A DNA stretch of 64,000 bases from Lichenostomus cassidix (taxonomy: Eukaryota; Chordata; Aves; Passeriformes; Meliphagidae). Made by a program: the position numbers and the translations under genes. The notes beneath the pieces were generated by a model. The model did not search any database. It was not told where the DNA came from and worked only from the letters and a program-made list of their open reading frames with translations. Each line of letters starts with the position of its first letter. Position 1 is the stretch's first letter. Shown here in pieces: positions 34,616 through 45,060 of this stretch. The stretch is from assembly GCA_008360975.2 (NCBI GenBank), contig CM039181.1, positions 1,782,380 through 1,846,379 on the forward strand, written 5' to 3'.

Positions 34616-37094
34616 GTTTTATTTATTTTCCTAGATGCTCATATGTAACAGGCAAAATATTAATAAAGCTCCCTCCCCATCTCGGCAGTTAAGGGGTGTT
34701 GCTATTGCACAGGCTTTGATCACCTTTTAAAATTAGCACGTTTTTCTAAGCAGCAGAAACAACCAAAACATGACAGTGCGAAGATATTCCAAATCAATGA
34801 AAACATGAGGCTGGGAAGCAGGAAAGGAGATAAACTGTTCCGAATATTCAAAGCAACTGACAGATAAAAGACTAAATCCTTCCTAAATCTCTGCATCAGC
34901 AGAGTCAGAAAGCATGGCAGCTCTGCTGGTTTACATCACCCATGCAGGAACTGTCCTGTACTCAGGGGACAGGGAAAAAACAGATTTAATTTTCATCCCC
35001 AAACATTCTGTATGCATGTGGACCCTATAAAATAGGAGAAAATGCAACTTAGAAGATTATGCAGCTGAGCAAATCAAGGGCTTTGGCATCCTTGGACTGA
35101 AGACATGATGGGAAATAGAGGGGAAATAGGGAAATGATGGGAAATACAGGATGTGCTGTGTCTCACTGCAACAGGGATTATGGAAGCTAATGTTGCAAAG
35201 GCTCATCATCCCCAAGCAAGTGAAGAGTTCTTCAACAGAAGTTACTAAAAAGAGAAAACGTGGCCTTTTCTGCTTCTTGCTGGTCACTACATGGATACAG
35301 AACGAAAAAACCCCCCAAAAAAACCCAAATCTAACCCCAGGTCACCCCAGGCCATGTGGAAAGATAGATGTGCATCATCTTCCTTCCCAGGAGCAAGGAT
35401 TTGAAAGGTGAGAAAGCTGTCAAAGTCCCTGTAAAGTCAAATATCAGAACTCAAGGCTAATTGTAACCACTTGTGTTTTGGAGTTATTGATTCCAAGATC
35501 TGTGTGGGTTTGTGCTACTGGATTGCTCAGAACCATTCCTTGGAGGTTTCAAGGGAAAAGCCCATGGCAGAAATATTGCAGGGTTGGGCCAAACTGCTTG
35601 TCAGGCTGACTCCTTTCACAGGAAAAGTCAGAAAATGAATGAAATGTTGAGTCTGAATCCATTTCAATGTACAAAAATAAACAATTCCTTTGGATTAACT
35701 AAAAAAAAAAAGGGGAATTTTACTTTCTTTCCCCCTTCACTTCAACTAATGAAAATTCTGGTGAAATATTAGTTCTTTCTATTAGGAAACACTTTTTTTT
35801 CTTTTTTTTTTGTAAGCCTAAAACAAAATATAATTCCTTTTTTTTTAGTTTTTGTCATTATGAAACAAAGTAACTTCAGATTTAAACAGTGTAAACTTTC
35901 AATGCTTAAGCTGTTAAAATTAAACTTTGGTAGTTTTTGAACATCATTGCTTCAAATGAGTAACTTGGCAACAAAAACAAGCAATTTCTAGAACACCTTG
36001 GATGTTGCAAAATTTGTGTTTCGGTAGCACTATAATCTGATGAAAGTGTTCAGTTTTCTTCTTGCTCAAGCACCCAGCCCAGAAAAGTATTTCCTCCTAA
36101 ATTCTGTGCTATATGTGACCCTATGTTTAGAAAGACACTCCAAATTGCACTATGAGGACAATAATTTCCTCAATTTTCCTTTTTTCTTCTGTTTTTCAAT
36201 GAATAATATACGTTCTTCAGTGTATATTAGGAATCAATGGGAAGTGGGAAATGTAATAAAAAACACTTAGTGGCAGCATGGTGGATTTTAGAAACTGGAA
36301 TAACATCCCTGTGCACAAAGATCTTTAAAATAGTGACCTAAAGAAGCAGTGGGTTTGTGAATATCCTAAAAACATATTTTTAGACACCCTACAAAGGCAC
36401 CAAATAGAAAAACAAAAAATAGAGACCAAAATTGAGTGGAAAATTACTCCCAAGAATGAACAAGAACAATACAAAGGAAACTAAAACAATGAGAGCTGGG
36501 TTTCTTACTAGGGACTGTTTGTTTTTAAAAAGGACTGAAATTTAAAATGCCTCTTCATGTTATAAGAAACATTCTTATCCTCTTCCTTTTGTTCTGGCAT
36601 CCATCACTGAAATTTATACATTTGGAACTGCAGAGTAGCAGATAAGATCGATTTAGACAAACATGGGCAGACACAAAGAACACTTCATAAAAGTGGGTGT
36701 TAACTCTGCTGACTGCAGAACTCTGCTAGAATCTGATTTTTGTCCAGATGGGCTTCAGCTCCCCTAAAAACACCAACCAACTGCAAGTGTGGTGATAACC
36801 TTTCAGGAAGCCACAAACTTGAATACTGAAAAAATCTGACTTGATTTCTCCCTCTCGTTCCATCCCTGGGGAAACACAAAGACCCATCCTAGGGAAGATT
36901 TCCAGAGATAGAATCTTTTCTGGAGTTCAGGAGAGTTCTTTGGAACTCTCTGAGTTTCTGAGCTTGTTTCTCCAGCACAGTTAGATATTTCTCAGCCCAA
37001 GGCAGGTTCTCATATATACAGAGGTGTCTGCTGGCAGCTCCCCTGCAAAGGGACACCAAGGGGGATAACCTTATAGACATTCTGGTCTCTGTGC
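34616..37094. other. noncoding stretch, no gene recognised
   Basis: A degenerate repeat of ATGGGAAATA-like words lies at 35106-35148. Poly-A and poly-T runs lie near 35700 and 35790-35850. No gene was recognised, and frames are short and featureless. Confidence 0.6.
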
Positions 37095-37172
37095 CATGCA
37101 TGAGGAAACTGGTATTTTAGACACAAATAACTGTCCTACCTTCTGGGGATTAGAGTTAAAACCCAGGAGTGT
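37095..37172 (-). mobile_element. possible MIR-type SINE fragment, antisense
   Basis: ATGAGGAAACTGG at about 37100, then GACACAAATAACTGTCC, and ATTAGAGTTAAAACCCAGGA further on, follow the order of antisense MIR (atgaggaaactgaggcacag ... aagtgacttgccc ... aggattcaaacccaggtc). The match is interrupted and rests on memory of the consensus. Confidence 0.4.
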
Positions 37173-39244
37173 CAGCTAAATTGAATACACTCAAGAAAAA
37201 GTGATTATTAATCTACCTCGAGAATATTGGTACTAGCCTAGAAATTAAATTTTTTAAAAATCATGTATGTCTCTTCCTCTAGGCTCCAGAATAATTTTAC
37301 ACTTACTCTATTTCTCCTTCTTTCCTTTCATATCTACATTAAATTTTACAGTTAGAACAACAGCTATCCCATGAAATACAATGAAAAAGCTCTCACAACA
37401 TTAACTCATTTCCTTACAACATAGAAATAAAAGCTTTCTGTTCAAATAACAAATGAGAGGAGCAGGGAAATGCATCTGGTGTGAGTCCCACAGCAGGAAT
37501 TATGTAAGACACAGCAAACCTCTCTATTAATCCAAAATTTAGAGATTGCACACTGAAGGAAAACTGCTGATAAGGCCTGTAGCCAAAAAGAACAGAGATT
37601 TCATCTCATCTCTCCAGTTCCACTGGACCATTGCTCAGTTTGAGAAAACTTCACCCTAATTGCAAGGTAAAGGCATATATATCATCTGGGGAATTATTTT
37701 TTTCTTCCAAGTGTGTAGCAGAAAAAAAAAATATTTATCCTTTTCCTTCTCTAGACTCATCTGTAGCATTGCTCAGTTGTGGTTAATTCAGTATTTACAG
37801 GATTCTCTACTCTTGTCCCTTGACTGTGTAAGAATTGCAAAATTTCTGACTCCAAATACACACCTAACATGAACACATATACATTTCAGTGGGAACAATT
37901 TTTCTTTTGCCGCTTTAACTCTAGTTAAACCTAAAACTTGGAGTAAAATTTTCCTTAAAATCATGGAGTTGCAGCTAATTTACACAAAAAAACATATAAT
38001 TGACCCAAATATACTTGACAGATTCACAAATTTCTTTATGGTTTCTCTTCTACAAAGCAACCCATAAAAATAATTCTATCATCATGAAGAGTAGCTACAC
38101 AACCTTTTTAAAACTAATTGCCTTAGGTGCTGCTTTAAGTTCCTTTTCTTCTTCCTATCAATGAGAAAAAACATGTTGATCAAAGTCAGGTTCATTTTTG
38201 ACTTATATATCAATTGATCAGTTTCCACTGAAGAGCCAGTTTTGGAAGTTGATGGTAAAACTTGCCTAAGTTTCATTGAGAGTGAAGTTCTGCTGCAGAA
38301 TATTATCAGTGATGATGCACAAAGTAGGAAGGCATCAGCCTTGTCTTTCTTTGCTAAGCCTGCGAGGTTGACAGCGAAAATATCTGTAATCTAAATATAT
38401 TTGATCTGAAGTTATAGAGAAAGAAACATGACAACCTATCACACCTTTTCTTCTTTTTAAACAAAGTCCCATTTTGAGAAGAGCTGCAATTTCAGGAGCC
38501 TTTCAAGTTCTGAGGTCTGAGTCAGTTCTGAAAGCACCAAGTGGGCAAAATGCACCTGCAGAGACTGACAGCAATCATCTCCCGTGCCCCTTGCATTTGG
38601 AAAACCACATCCACCAGCTGCAAGGCGAAGATCAGAAGGTGATCTAGATTTTCTACAGTTTATTACTTTTTCATTCTTCTAGCCCTTCTAAATAAAACAG
38701 ACTCATCACCTTCAAACAATGAACTTATCCATATGGAATATTGGTAAGACTGGCAGGAAAACAACAAATTTACATAGTGAGCCCATTTGATCTCTTTTGT
38801 TTTTTGATGAAATGAAAGATTTGATCACTTATCTGCCATGCCTCGTGCATGAACCAATTTACACTAATCCATATCTGTTTTGCTGAAATTCTGACAGGTT
38901 TTATGTAATCGCCATCAAAACTGAAACATCTTACTTCTTGGGGAGAGCAGGAAAGGTTTAATCAGCTTTAGTTATGACTTTAGCTGAGGTGCAAACCAAC
39001 ATGAAATGATAAATTAAACACTGACTTCCAAACACAGCCCCAATGACTGGGAAAGAGAAAAGAAAGGTAGCATGACACATCCTTTTTGCTTCAGCTAGCA
39101 AGAGACACAAAGGAAAAGCAGAGATGTTGATCAGCATCCAAGGAACATGAGGTTCTCAAATATGGATATTTCTGACTCTTTTGAAAGGTCTCTGACATAG
39201 CACAAATCTCTAATTTACAATTTGCAAAGAGAACTTTGGTTTTC
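37173..39244. other. noncoding stretch, no gene recognised
   Basis: One small candidate is a 30-codon frame starting at the ATG near 38551 (HLQRLTAIISRAP near its start). It has no homology I recognise and no clear flanking splice sites. Otherwise this is plain A+T-rich DNA. Confidence 0.6.
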
Positions 39245-39279
39245 TTGAATGTGACAAGAAATCTTTTTGAATGTGACAA
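39245..39279. repeat. 13-base direct repeat, period 22
   Basis: TTGAATGTGACAA occurs at 39245-39257 and 39267-39279 with 9 bases between. Like the units at 24379 the period is 22 bases, but the sequences are unrelated. Confidence 0.85.
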
Positions 39280-39794
39280 CCAAGACAGAGTCAAATTAAA
39301 CCTAACAATTATCTTCTTTCCCAATAATGGAGTCTTCAAACACACACAATATCTAAAGTAAAACTTTTACAATTCTAATCTACCTTTGGGGTGAGAACCC
39401 TCATGCATGTTTTCTCTGCCATTCTACCTGTGGAGCCCTTAACATGTTTTCCTGGCTTTAATTAGCCACCCTTTTTGATAATTGTTTTAGGAACTCAACA
39501 CCTCCGAGATATCTGTCTACATGCTAATTTGGATTAAAATTTGCCAACAAACTCCAAACTTATTAGCAGCAGACTGACAGTGCTATCACATACTTTTTTC
39601 TTCCAGAACCTATGCAAAAACACAGTTCAAAGAGCTGTCATTTGGGGTGTTATTCTTTCTTTTGTCACAAAACTCAGCTCAGATTGTTATAACTAACACG
39701 ATCTCAGTATAACTTTCCTTGTTACATTATACTTTTTTTTCCTTGGCCAACTCAGCTAAAACTTCACACAGAGCTGGGAGAAATTGCAAGTTGT

Positions 39795-39836
39795 TTTGCA
39801 CAAGGTCACACAATGTGTCACTGCCACTCCAGGTTG
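39795..39836 (-). mobile_element. possible MIR-type SINE fragment, antisense
   Basis: CAAGGTCACACAATGTGTCA followed by CTGCCACTCCAGG matches the antisense MIR core (cccaaggtcacacagcaagtcagtggcagagc) with a handful of differences. It ends a few bases before the CR1 fragment that starts at 39844. The identification is from memory of the consensus. Confidence 0.5.
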
Positions 39837-39843
39837 TTAAGGC

Positions 39844-39972
39844 TCAAGAAAAGAAGCTGAGGTGAGACCTCAGTGCTCTCCAGAATGACCTGGAAGGAGG
39901 TGAGGTGGGAGATCAGTCTCTTCTCCCAGGTGACAAGTGACAGAATGAGACCAAACGGCAACAGAGGAAAAT
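39844..39972 (+). mobile_element. CR1 LINE fragment, late ORF2/3' region, sense
   Basis: AGAAGCTGAGGTGAGACCTC, then AGTGCTCTCCAGAATGACCT, GGAAGGAGGTGAGGTGGGAG, TCTCTTCTCCCAGGTGACAA and GTGACAGAATGAGACCAAAC run in the order of the sense CR1 region just before the 3' untranslated part. The rest of the element downstream is missing or too diverged; the sequence after 39975 no longer matches. The copy is therefore broken at both ends. Confidence 0.88.
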
Positions 39973-39974
39973 CC

Positions 39975-41737
39975 TCTTCTAATTTCATCACTTCAGAGGT
40001 TTATTTTCTGTGAAAAATAGTTATTAAATAGCTATATGGTTTCTGGAAAATGTGTTTTTACCAGGCCCTGACACAGCACTACCTGCTTTAATTTCTGTTA
40101 TTTCAGGCACATAACTGTTTTCTGGCTAGTTCTGCTCTCCACCCTTGTTCCATTCTCCAGTTGTAAGAGGTTTACAATGACCAGCACTGAAAGCAGTGAC
40201 CTGCAAACTCTGACCTGAAATTGTCTGACACTTATTGTCCCTACAGACTCCATGCAGAGCAGCTTCTGACTCAAGAGGGAAATACTCCTTCAAGAAGCAA
40301 CAGTTCATCTGTAAAGAATGACAGAAACTCCATAAAATCTCTTTCCTCCCACATAAGCTCTTTAATATTTGGAAAATTGTTTGCCTCAAAAATGCAAAAT
40401 ATTCCATATTTTTTTAATTTAAAAGGAATCTTAGTGCTGTAAGATCCACCTAGGTACATGGCAGAGAATGCCTCTGATATGTAGAATGTGGAATCTGTAA
40501 ACCCCTTCCCACAGCCAGGACATATAAGCTTTTAATCCTAGATAGCCTAAACTCAGCTGAAAACTCAGCCACAGCTGTTCTCTTCCACTTCCTCCTGATG
40601 TAATAACCCTGTTTTGCATTAATAAGTAGTAACAGGGACAGAAAAATGTATTCCTCACTGCTGAGCAGTCTCTTGTGGGATGAGGAAACCCAAGTTTCAC
40701 CTGCTCACTGCAACGAACAAAGCTCCACTTGTCCAGCAGTTGAACCATTCCAGCTCAAGGCCAGTCCCAGATTCCCTGAAGGATCAGAAGAGAACTCAAA
40801 CCCATTTCCTGTGTCCCAAATCAGTGCTTCATCAACCAGAACTGGCCATGCTACAAGTGCTGCTGGCCAGGAATCCCATCCAAGGTTTCAGAATCCCTTC
40901 TGATTTAAGTTCTGTCCAAAACACTAGATTCCTACAAAAGCTTTCTTTTCAGTGAACTCATTTTCAGATGGAATCATTTAGATGAAAAAAAGAAAAGTCC
41001 TTACCAGCTCTATTCACAGTTATGCAATAATTTTTATGGGATTTTCAGACCTTTATGAAAAAAACAGACTCCCAAAAGCAAGCATTTGTCAGCATTTTGC
41101 TAAGTTTAGATTTCCTTTGGTGCTCCTGGTGTTAAACTGTGGCCATATTTGTCCACAAACAAACATGAGCAGGAAAGGACCAGGAAAACCTAATAAACTT
41201 GAGAAGTGACCTTGGGCTGTTGGCACCCCAGGAATGCTTTCATTGCTCACAAGGAAGGAGCTGCTGGAGAACACATCAGGCTGATCTTGTGGAAACCTAC
41301 AGATCTACAGCATCTATTAGATGATGAGCTCACTTCAGTTGTGACCAATATCCCATTTATTCCAACCCCTCACAACCAGCAAACCCCATTTCACAGCTGC
41401 AGATGCAATGGGGTTTGGTCTCTATTAGGGTAAAAACCCAAAGCAGTGGAGCTGTCTGTGTTTCAATGGAACACTCCAAGTGTGTGATGTTACACTATTA
41501 GTGCTTCTGCTGCTCTGAAGAGAAACATGGACATCAATTTAACATGGACAGGCTGTGGCAATAATCTAAGGGCTTTTCCTAACATAGGCACCATTTATAG
41601 TCACTACAAATCCCACTGTTCTCTGTAGAAGATGCTGCTATTCCTGCCTGTGAATTGTTACCTTCTCTGCTTCAAAACATGCAGGGGTTGTAGTAAGGAA
41701 GGAAGAAAGAAAAAATTCTATTTTGAAATTCTATTTC
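39975..41737. other. noncoding stretch, no gene recognised
   Basis: Overlapping plus-strand frames at 40646-40903 and 40680-40955 and a minus-strand frame at 40431-40748 share a stretch with few stop codons. No product is recognisable. No repeat family was recognised. Confidence 0.6.
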
Positions 41738-41762
41738 TACATTTGATATAAAATCAAATGTA
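41738..41762. repeat. perfect 10-base inverted repeat, 5-base loop
   Basis: TACATTTGAT at 41738-41747 and ATCAAATGTA at 41753-41762 pair perfectly around ATAAA. The stem is A+T-rich. A single such hairpin is not unexpected in 64 kb, so I attach no function. Confidence 0.9.
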
Positions 41763-44249
41763 AATTTAAAATGAGGCTTAACAGTATGATAAACAACTTC
41801 CCCAGCAATGCTATAAACCACTAAATTATCCTTTAAACACAGTATTTTTCTATGTAATACTTATTCCCTGAGAACACGTAGGCAACAACTGCACCTCCTC
41901 TCCAGCTTTGTTTGGTAAGCAGGACTAGTGAAACTCCAGCAATCAACCTGCTAGATAATGGTTTTCATTCTCCTACCCCTCCTGTCAGGACTTTCCCCAC
42001 CCTTTGGGTTCTTTCACATCTAGCATTACAGATTGACTGTGGAGCAGCAGGAACACCACCAGGGTTATTAGCTCTCCTTCTGTGGACTTCTCTTGACACA
42101 AGGAGCACATTAACCTCCTTCTCAGCTCAGTTACACTGCAAATTCACACTCACTCTCTAGGCAAACTGTAACCACCTTAGCTTTTTCCAAAACACGATTT
42201 TCCAGATGATACCAGCATTTCTTATTAGTACCTTAAGGCATTATGTGCTACAAGGCTACATTTGATTTTTACTGCTTTGGTCTAACCATCAGATTGTTCT
42301 CATGTATCAAATCTTCTTTGGCAGTAAAATATCTCATAGCTTGAGTGACCAGCAACTTCCATCAGCACATCTTTTTTTAATTCAATAACAATGAATAATG
42401 TACTTAACAAAACATATGAGTAGTCAGGGAATTTCCATCATGGGAAACAATCAAACCCCCAAATCCTGATCTGGTTACATGAAATAGGACTGCTCCCTAA
42501 CTAAACATCAGACCTCGAAAAAAGAAAATTTACATTTCCTAATCAGATTTTTTAAATATCTTCATGTTTTCTTCATTGCCTACTCCAAAAAAGAAATTCA
42601 CAAAAGACAAAAACACTAAAAAAAAAAAACCAACAAAACACCACAATTTTTCTAGGTCTTGTTCACACATCCAAATCTAGTGGCCACAGACTCAGGCTAA
42701 ATCTTTGATTGATGATGTCCTGGCAACAACAAACACGTTAAAACATTCTAATTATGCTTCCTATTTCATCAGATCTAGATATGATACACATGCTCCCTGA
42801 TTTTCCAGGACACATCTATACCAGCCTCTAATGAGATTTAGGAAGCTGACAGAAATGATGGAAGATCTAGGAATATTCAAGCTGTGAATGTATTTATGCT
42901 GCAGATTACGAGCCACTTCCAAGCTATGAAACAGCTTTCCTCCCATGACTGAAATGCCATCATCTCAACCATTCTATTTCACACTAGTTGTTCCATCTTC
43001 ATTCCTAAAGCAATGATACTTTGCATCATGATGTTCTCCCTTTCAGGATTACTGGAACAACAAGCATCAGTTCTGTTCTGAGGAAAGGAAAACTGTTGCT
43101 GCTCAGAAGGTTTAGAGAAAGGAGACAGCATGGTCTGGATGTGGACCTCATCCAAGAACAGTGGTGGGGCTGAACTAAAATAAAACTAGGAATAAATGAA
43201 TATTTGTCTCCCTAAAGGAAGGGCAGAGTGTGCAGGAACATCTCAGCAAAATGAAGTCAGGGTAAGGAGAAGTAAAGGTGAGCCAAGGTCAAATCAAGGT
43301 GCTGATGCAAAAGATTGAAAGAAAGCTGTTTGGTTAGAGGAGTCTCATTGAAGAAAGCAAAACCATAGAAGAAATATCTACATATATGTAGTGATATTTA
43401 CACCAGAAAAAATGATAAGACACCATGCTGTGGTGTTAGGAGACAAAAAGGTAAAATAGAAGTTTCTAGGATTTCTTTTACTTATATGTGATTGCAACTG
43501 AAAATGACACATTCTTCTAAAATCTTCAGTATAAACCCAATGAATACTTACAGTCTGAAATTTAAAAATTGAAAATTTCACTTCTAGTTCTTCTCTGCTT
43601 ACATAAGAGTTAAACACACAGATATCTGAAAACCTGGAGCATTGAAAAGCTATTTAGATAGCAATTTTCTCTCTATATAGGCTTTGTTGCTGCAGGAAAC
43701 AGTATGATTTTCACAGGTATATATTAGCATAGAAATATTACATCTAAGAGTTTTGGATTTTGTTCATCTTTTTTAGTGCAATTTTAGAATCACACGACCT
43801 TATATGTCCATAAAAGACTCATGCAAATGAAAAAGAACCAAACTATTCTTTAAGTAATACCTTCCATTTTGGTACCCTGAAGAAACACACAAATGTGGAA
43901 GACTAAGTAGGAAAGAAAAAGCTATTTCATTCCTAAGAGCTCAGAATCCTCATTTGTTTTCTCTCCCAATGTTATATGCATCAAAATTATTTAGAATGGA
44001 AGCATTTCCTCTGCTTTTACAAACTCAGTTTGCCACCAAAAAAATCGTTAGAATGGAATTTTAAAAACCTAGTATTGAGGTGTTCTGAATTATTAAAATT
44101 AATTGCAAATAATTTCCCACTACATACATATCTGCTTTCTGTGACAGCAGGATGCAACTCAGCCCAGACTTTATATACAGAGAGAACCTTAGCACAGCAT
44201 CTCTGAAGGGATATTGCTAAAAACATTTCATCACAGATGTGGTTGAACT
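41763..44249. other. noncoding stretch, no gene recognised
   Basis: An A-rich run near 42618-42630 and ordinary A+T-rich sequence. No frame longer than about 82 codons and no repeat family recognised. Confidence 0.65.
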
Positions 44250-44420
44250 GACAGGCTATGGAATCTCCATCCTTAGAGATGATCAAAACTCATCTGGACA
44301 TAGCACTGAGCAGTGAGCTCAATGTCACCTGAAAGTTAGCTCTAATTTCAGTGGTGGCTCAGACCAGATGACCCTGAGGAGTCCCCAGTAACCTAATTTA
44401 CTCTGTGACTTTGTCTCCAA
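44250..44420 (+). mobile_element. CR1 LINE fragment, 3' end, sense
   Basis: AGGCTATGGAATCTCCATCC, TTAGAGATGATCAAAACTCA, TCTGGACATAGCACTGAGCA, then GACCAGATGACCCTGAGGAG, CCCAGTAACCTAATTTACTC and TGTGACTTTGT follow the sense 3' end of CR1, including the last word resembling the ATTCTGTGATT-type tail. The middle (about 44315-44350) is expanded or replaced relative to the usual sequence. It is an old copy with many substitutions. Confidence 0.82.
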
Positions 44421-44751
44421 GGTCAGCCTTTCCAGGTTAAGGACAGAACCATCCTACAAATCTCATGAGGATTCATAGGAGTTATGCCAAAGGTCTTTTC
44501 AGCTTTGCTAGAATTGTTACTTTCTTTTTAGGGTTGAAGGTCTTCTTGTCTGCAATCAGATGCTTTATTCTTGGTTTTGGAAATGAGCAATGAACATGAT
44601 GTTGACAGTTACCTTCCTACAGAGAATATATATATTTTATCATTGATGTTCTAGAAATTTCATTAGTTTCTGTAGATTAGCCTCATTAGCCAACAGCTTT
44701 AATTTCTGAAGAGAATTCTCTGCCCCTAGGTTAGATGGGGATGAGAAGAAA

Positions 44752-44815
44752 GAGCAGACCTCCACCAAGGCCCAGTGCTGGGTGCTGCACTTGGGTCACA
44801 AAATCCCCAAATTAT
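44752..44815 (+). mobile_element. CR1 LINE ORF2 remnant, sense
   Basis: In one plus-strand frame the translation KAQCWVLHLGHKIPK at about 44767-44811 matches the CR1 ORF2 segment of the form KAKCRVLHLGHNNP, near the end of the reverse transcriptase protein. The similarity fades after about 44815 although the frame stays open to about 45040. The piece lies downstream of the CR1 3' end at 44250-44420 in the same orientation, so the two cannot be one collinear element; they are separate insertions. Confidence 0.6.
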
Positions 44816-45039
44816 TGTTTCTCTGCTGTTCAACCAGCCCATGGCACACAGCTGCTGAGCACCTCCAGCCTGAGAAGTCCATGTGGGAATATTTCTGCTC
44901 CACTGATGCTGCTGTACAATTCCTGCCCAGGTCTGTGCATCTCCTGCACCTCATTTTCCTGCATTGCAGGAGACTCCCCTGGTTTTTATCTCCTAACCAG
45001 ACCATGGACTGTAGTATAACCCAGCAGACATGCCTGACT

Positions 45040-45060
45040 TAGATATATAAAATATATCTA
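45040..45060. repeat. perfect 9-base inverted repeat, 3-base loop
   Basis: TAGATATAT and ATATATCTA pair perfectly around AAA. It is A+T-only except for one pair. Probably a by-product of simple sequence. Confidence 0.9.

Noticed and set aside
43790..43830. TTAGAATCACACGACC word resembling the inverted CR1 tail
   Set aside because: No extension into the GGTTGGAA block.
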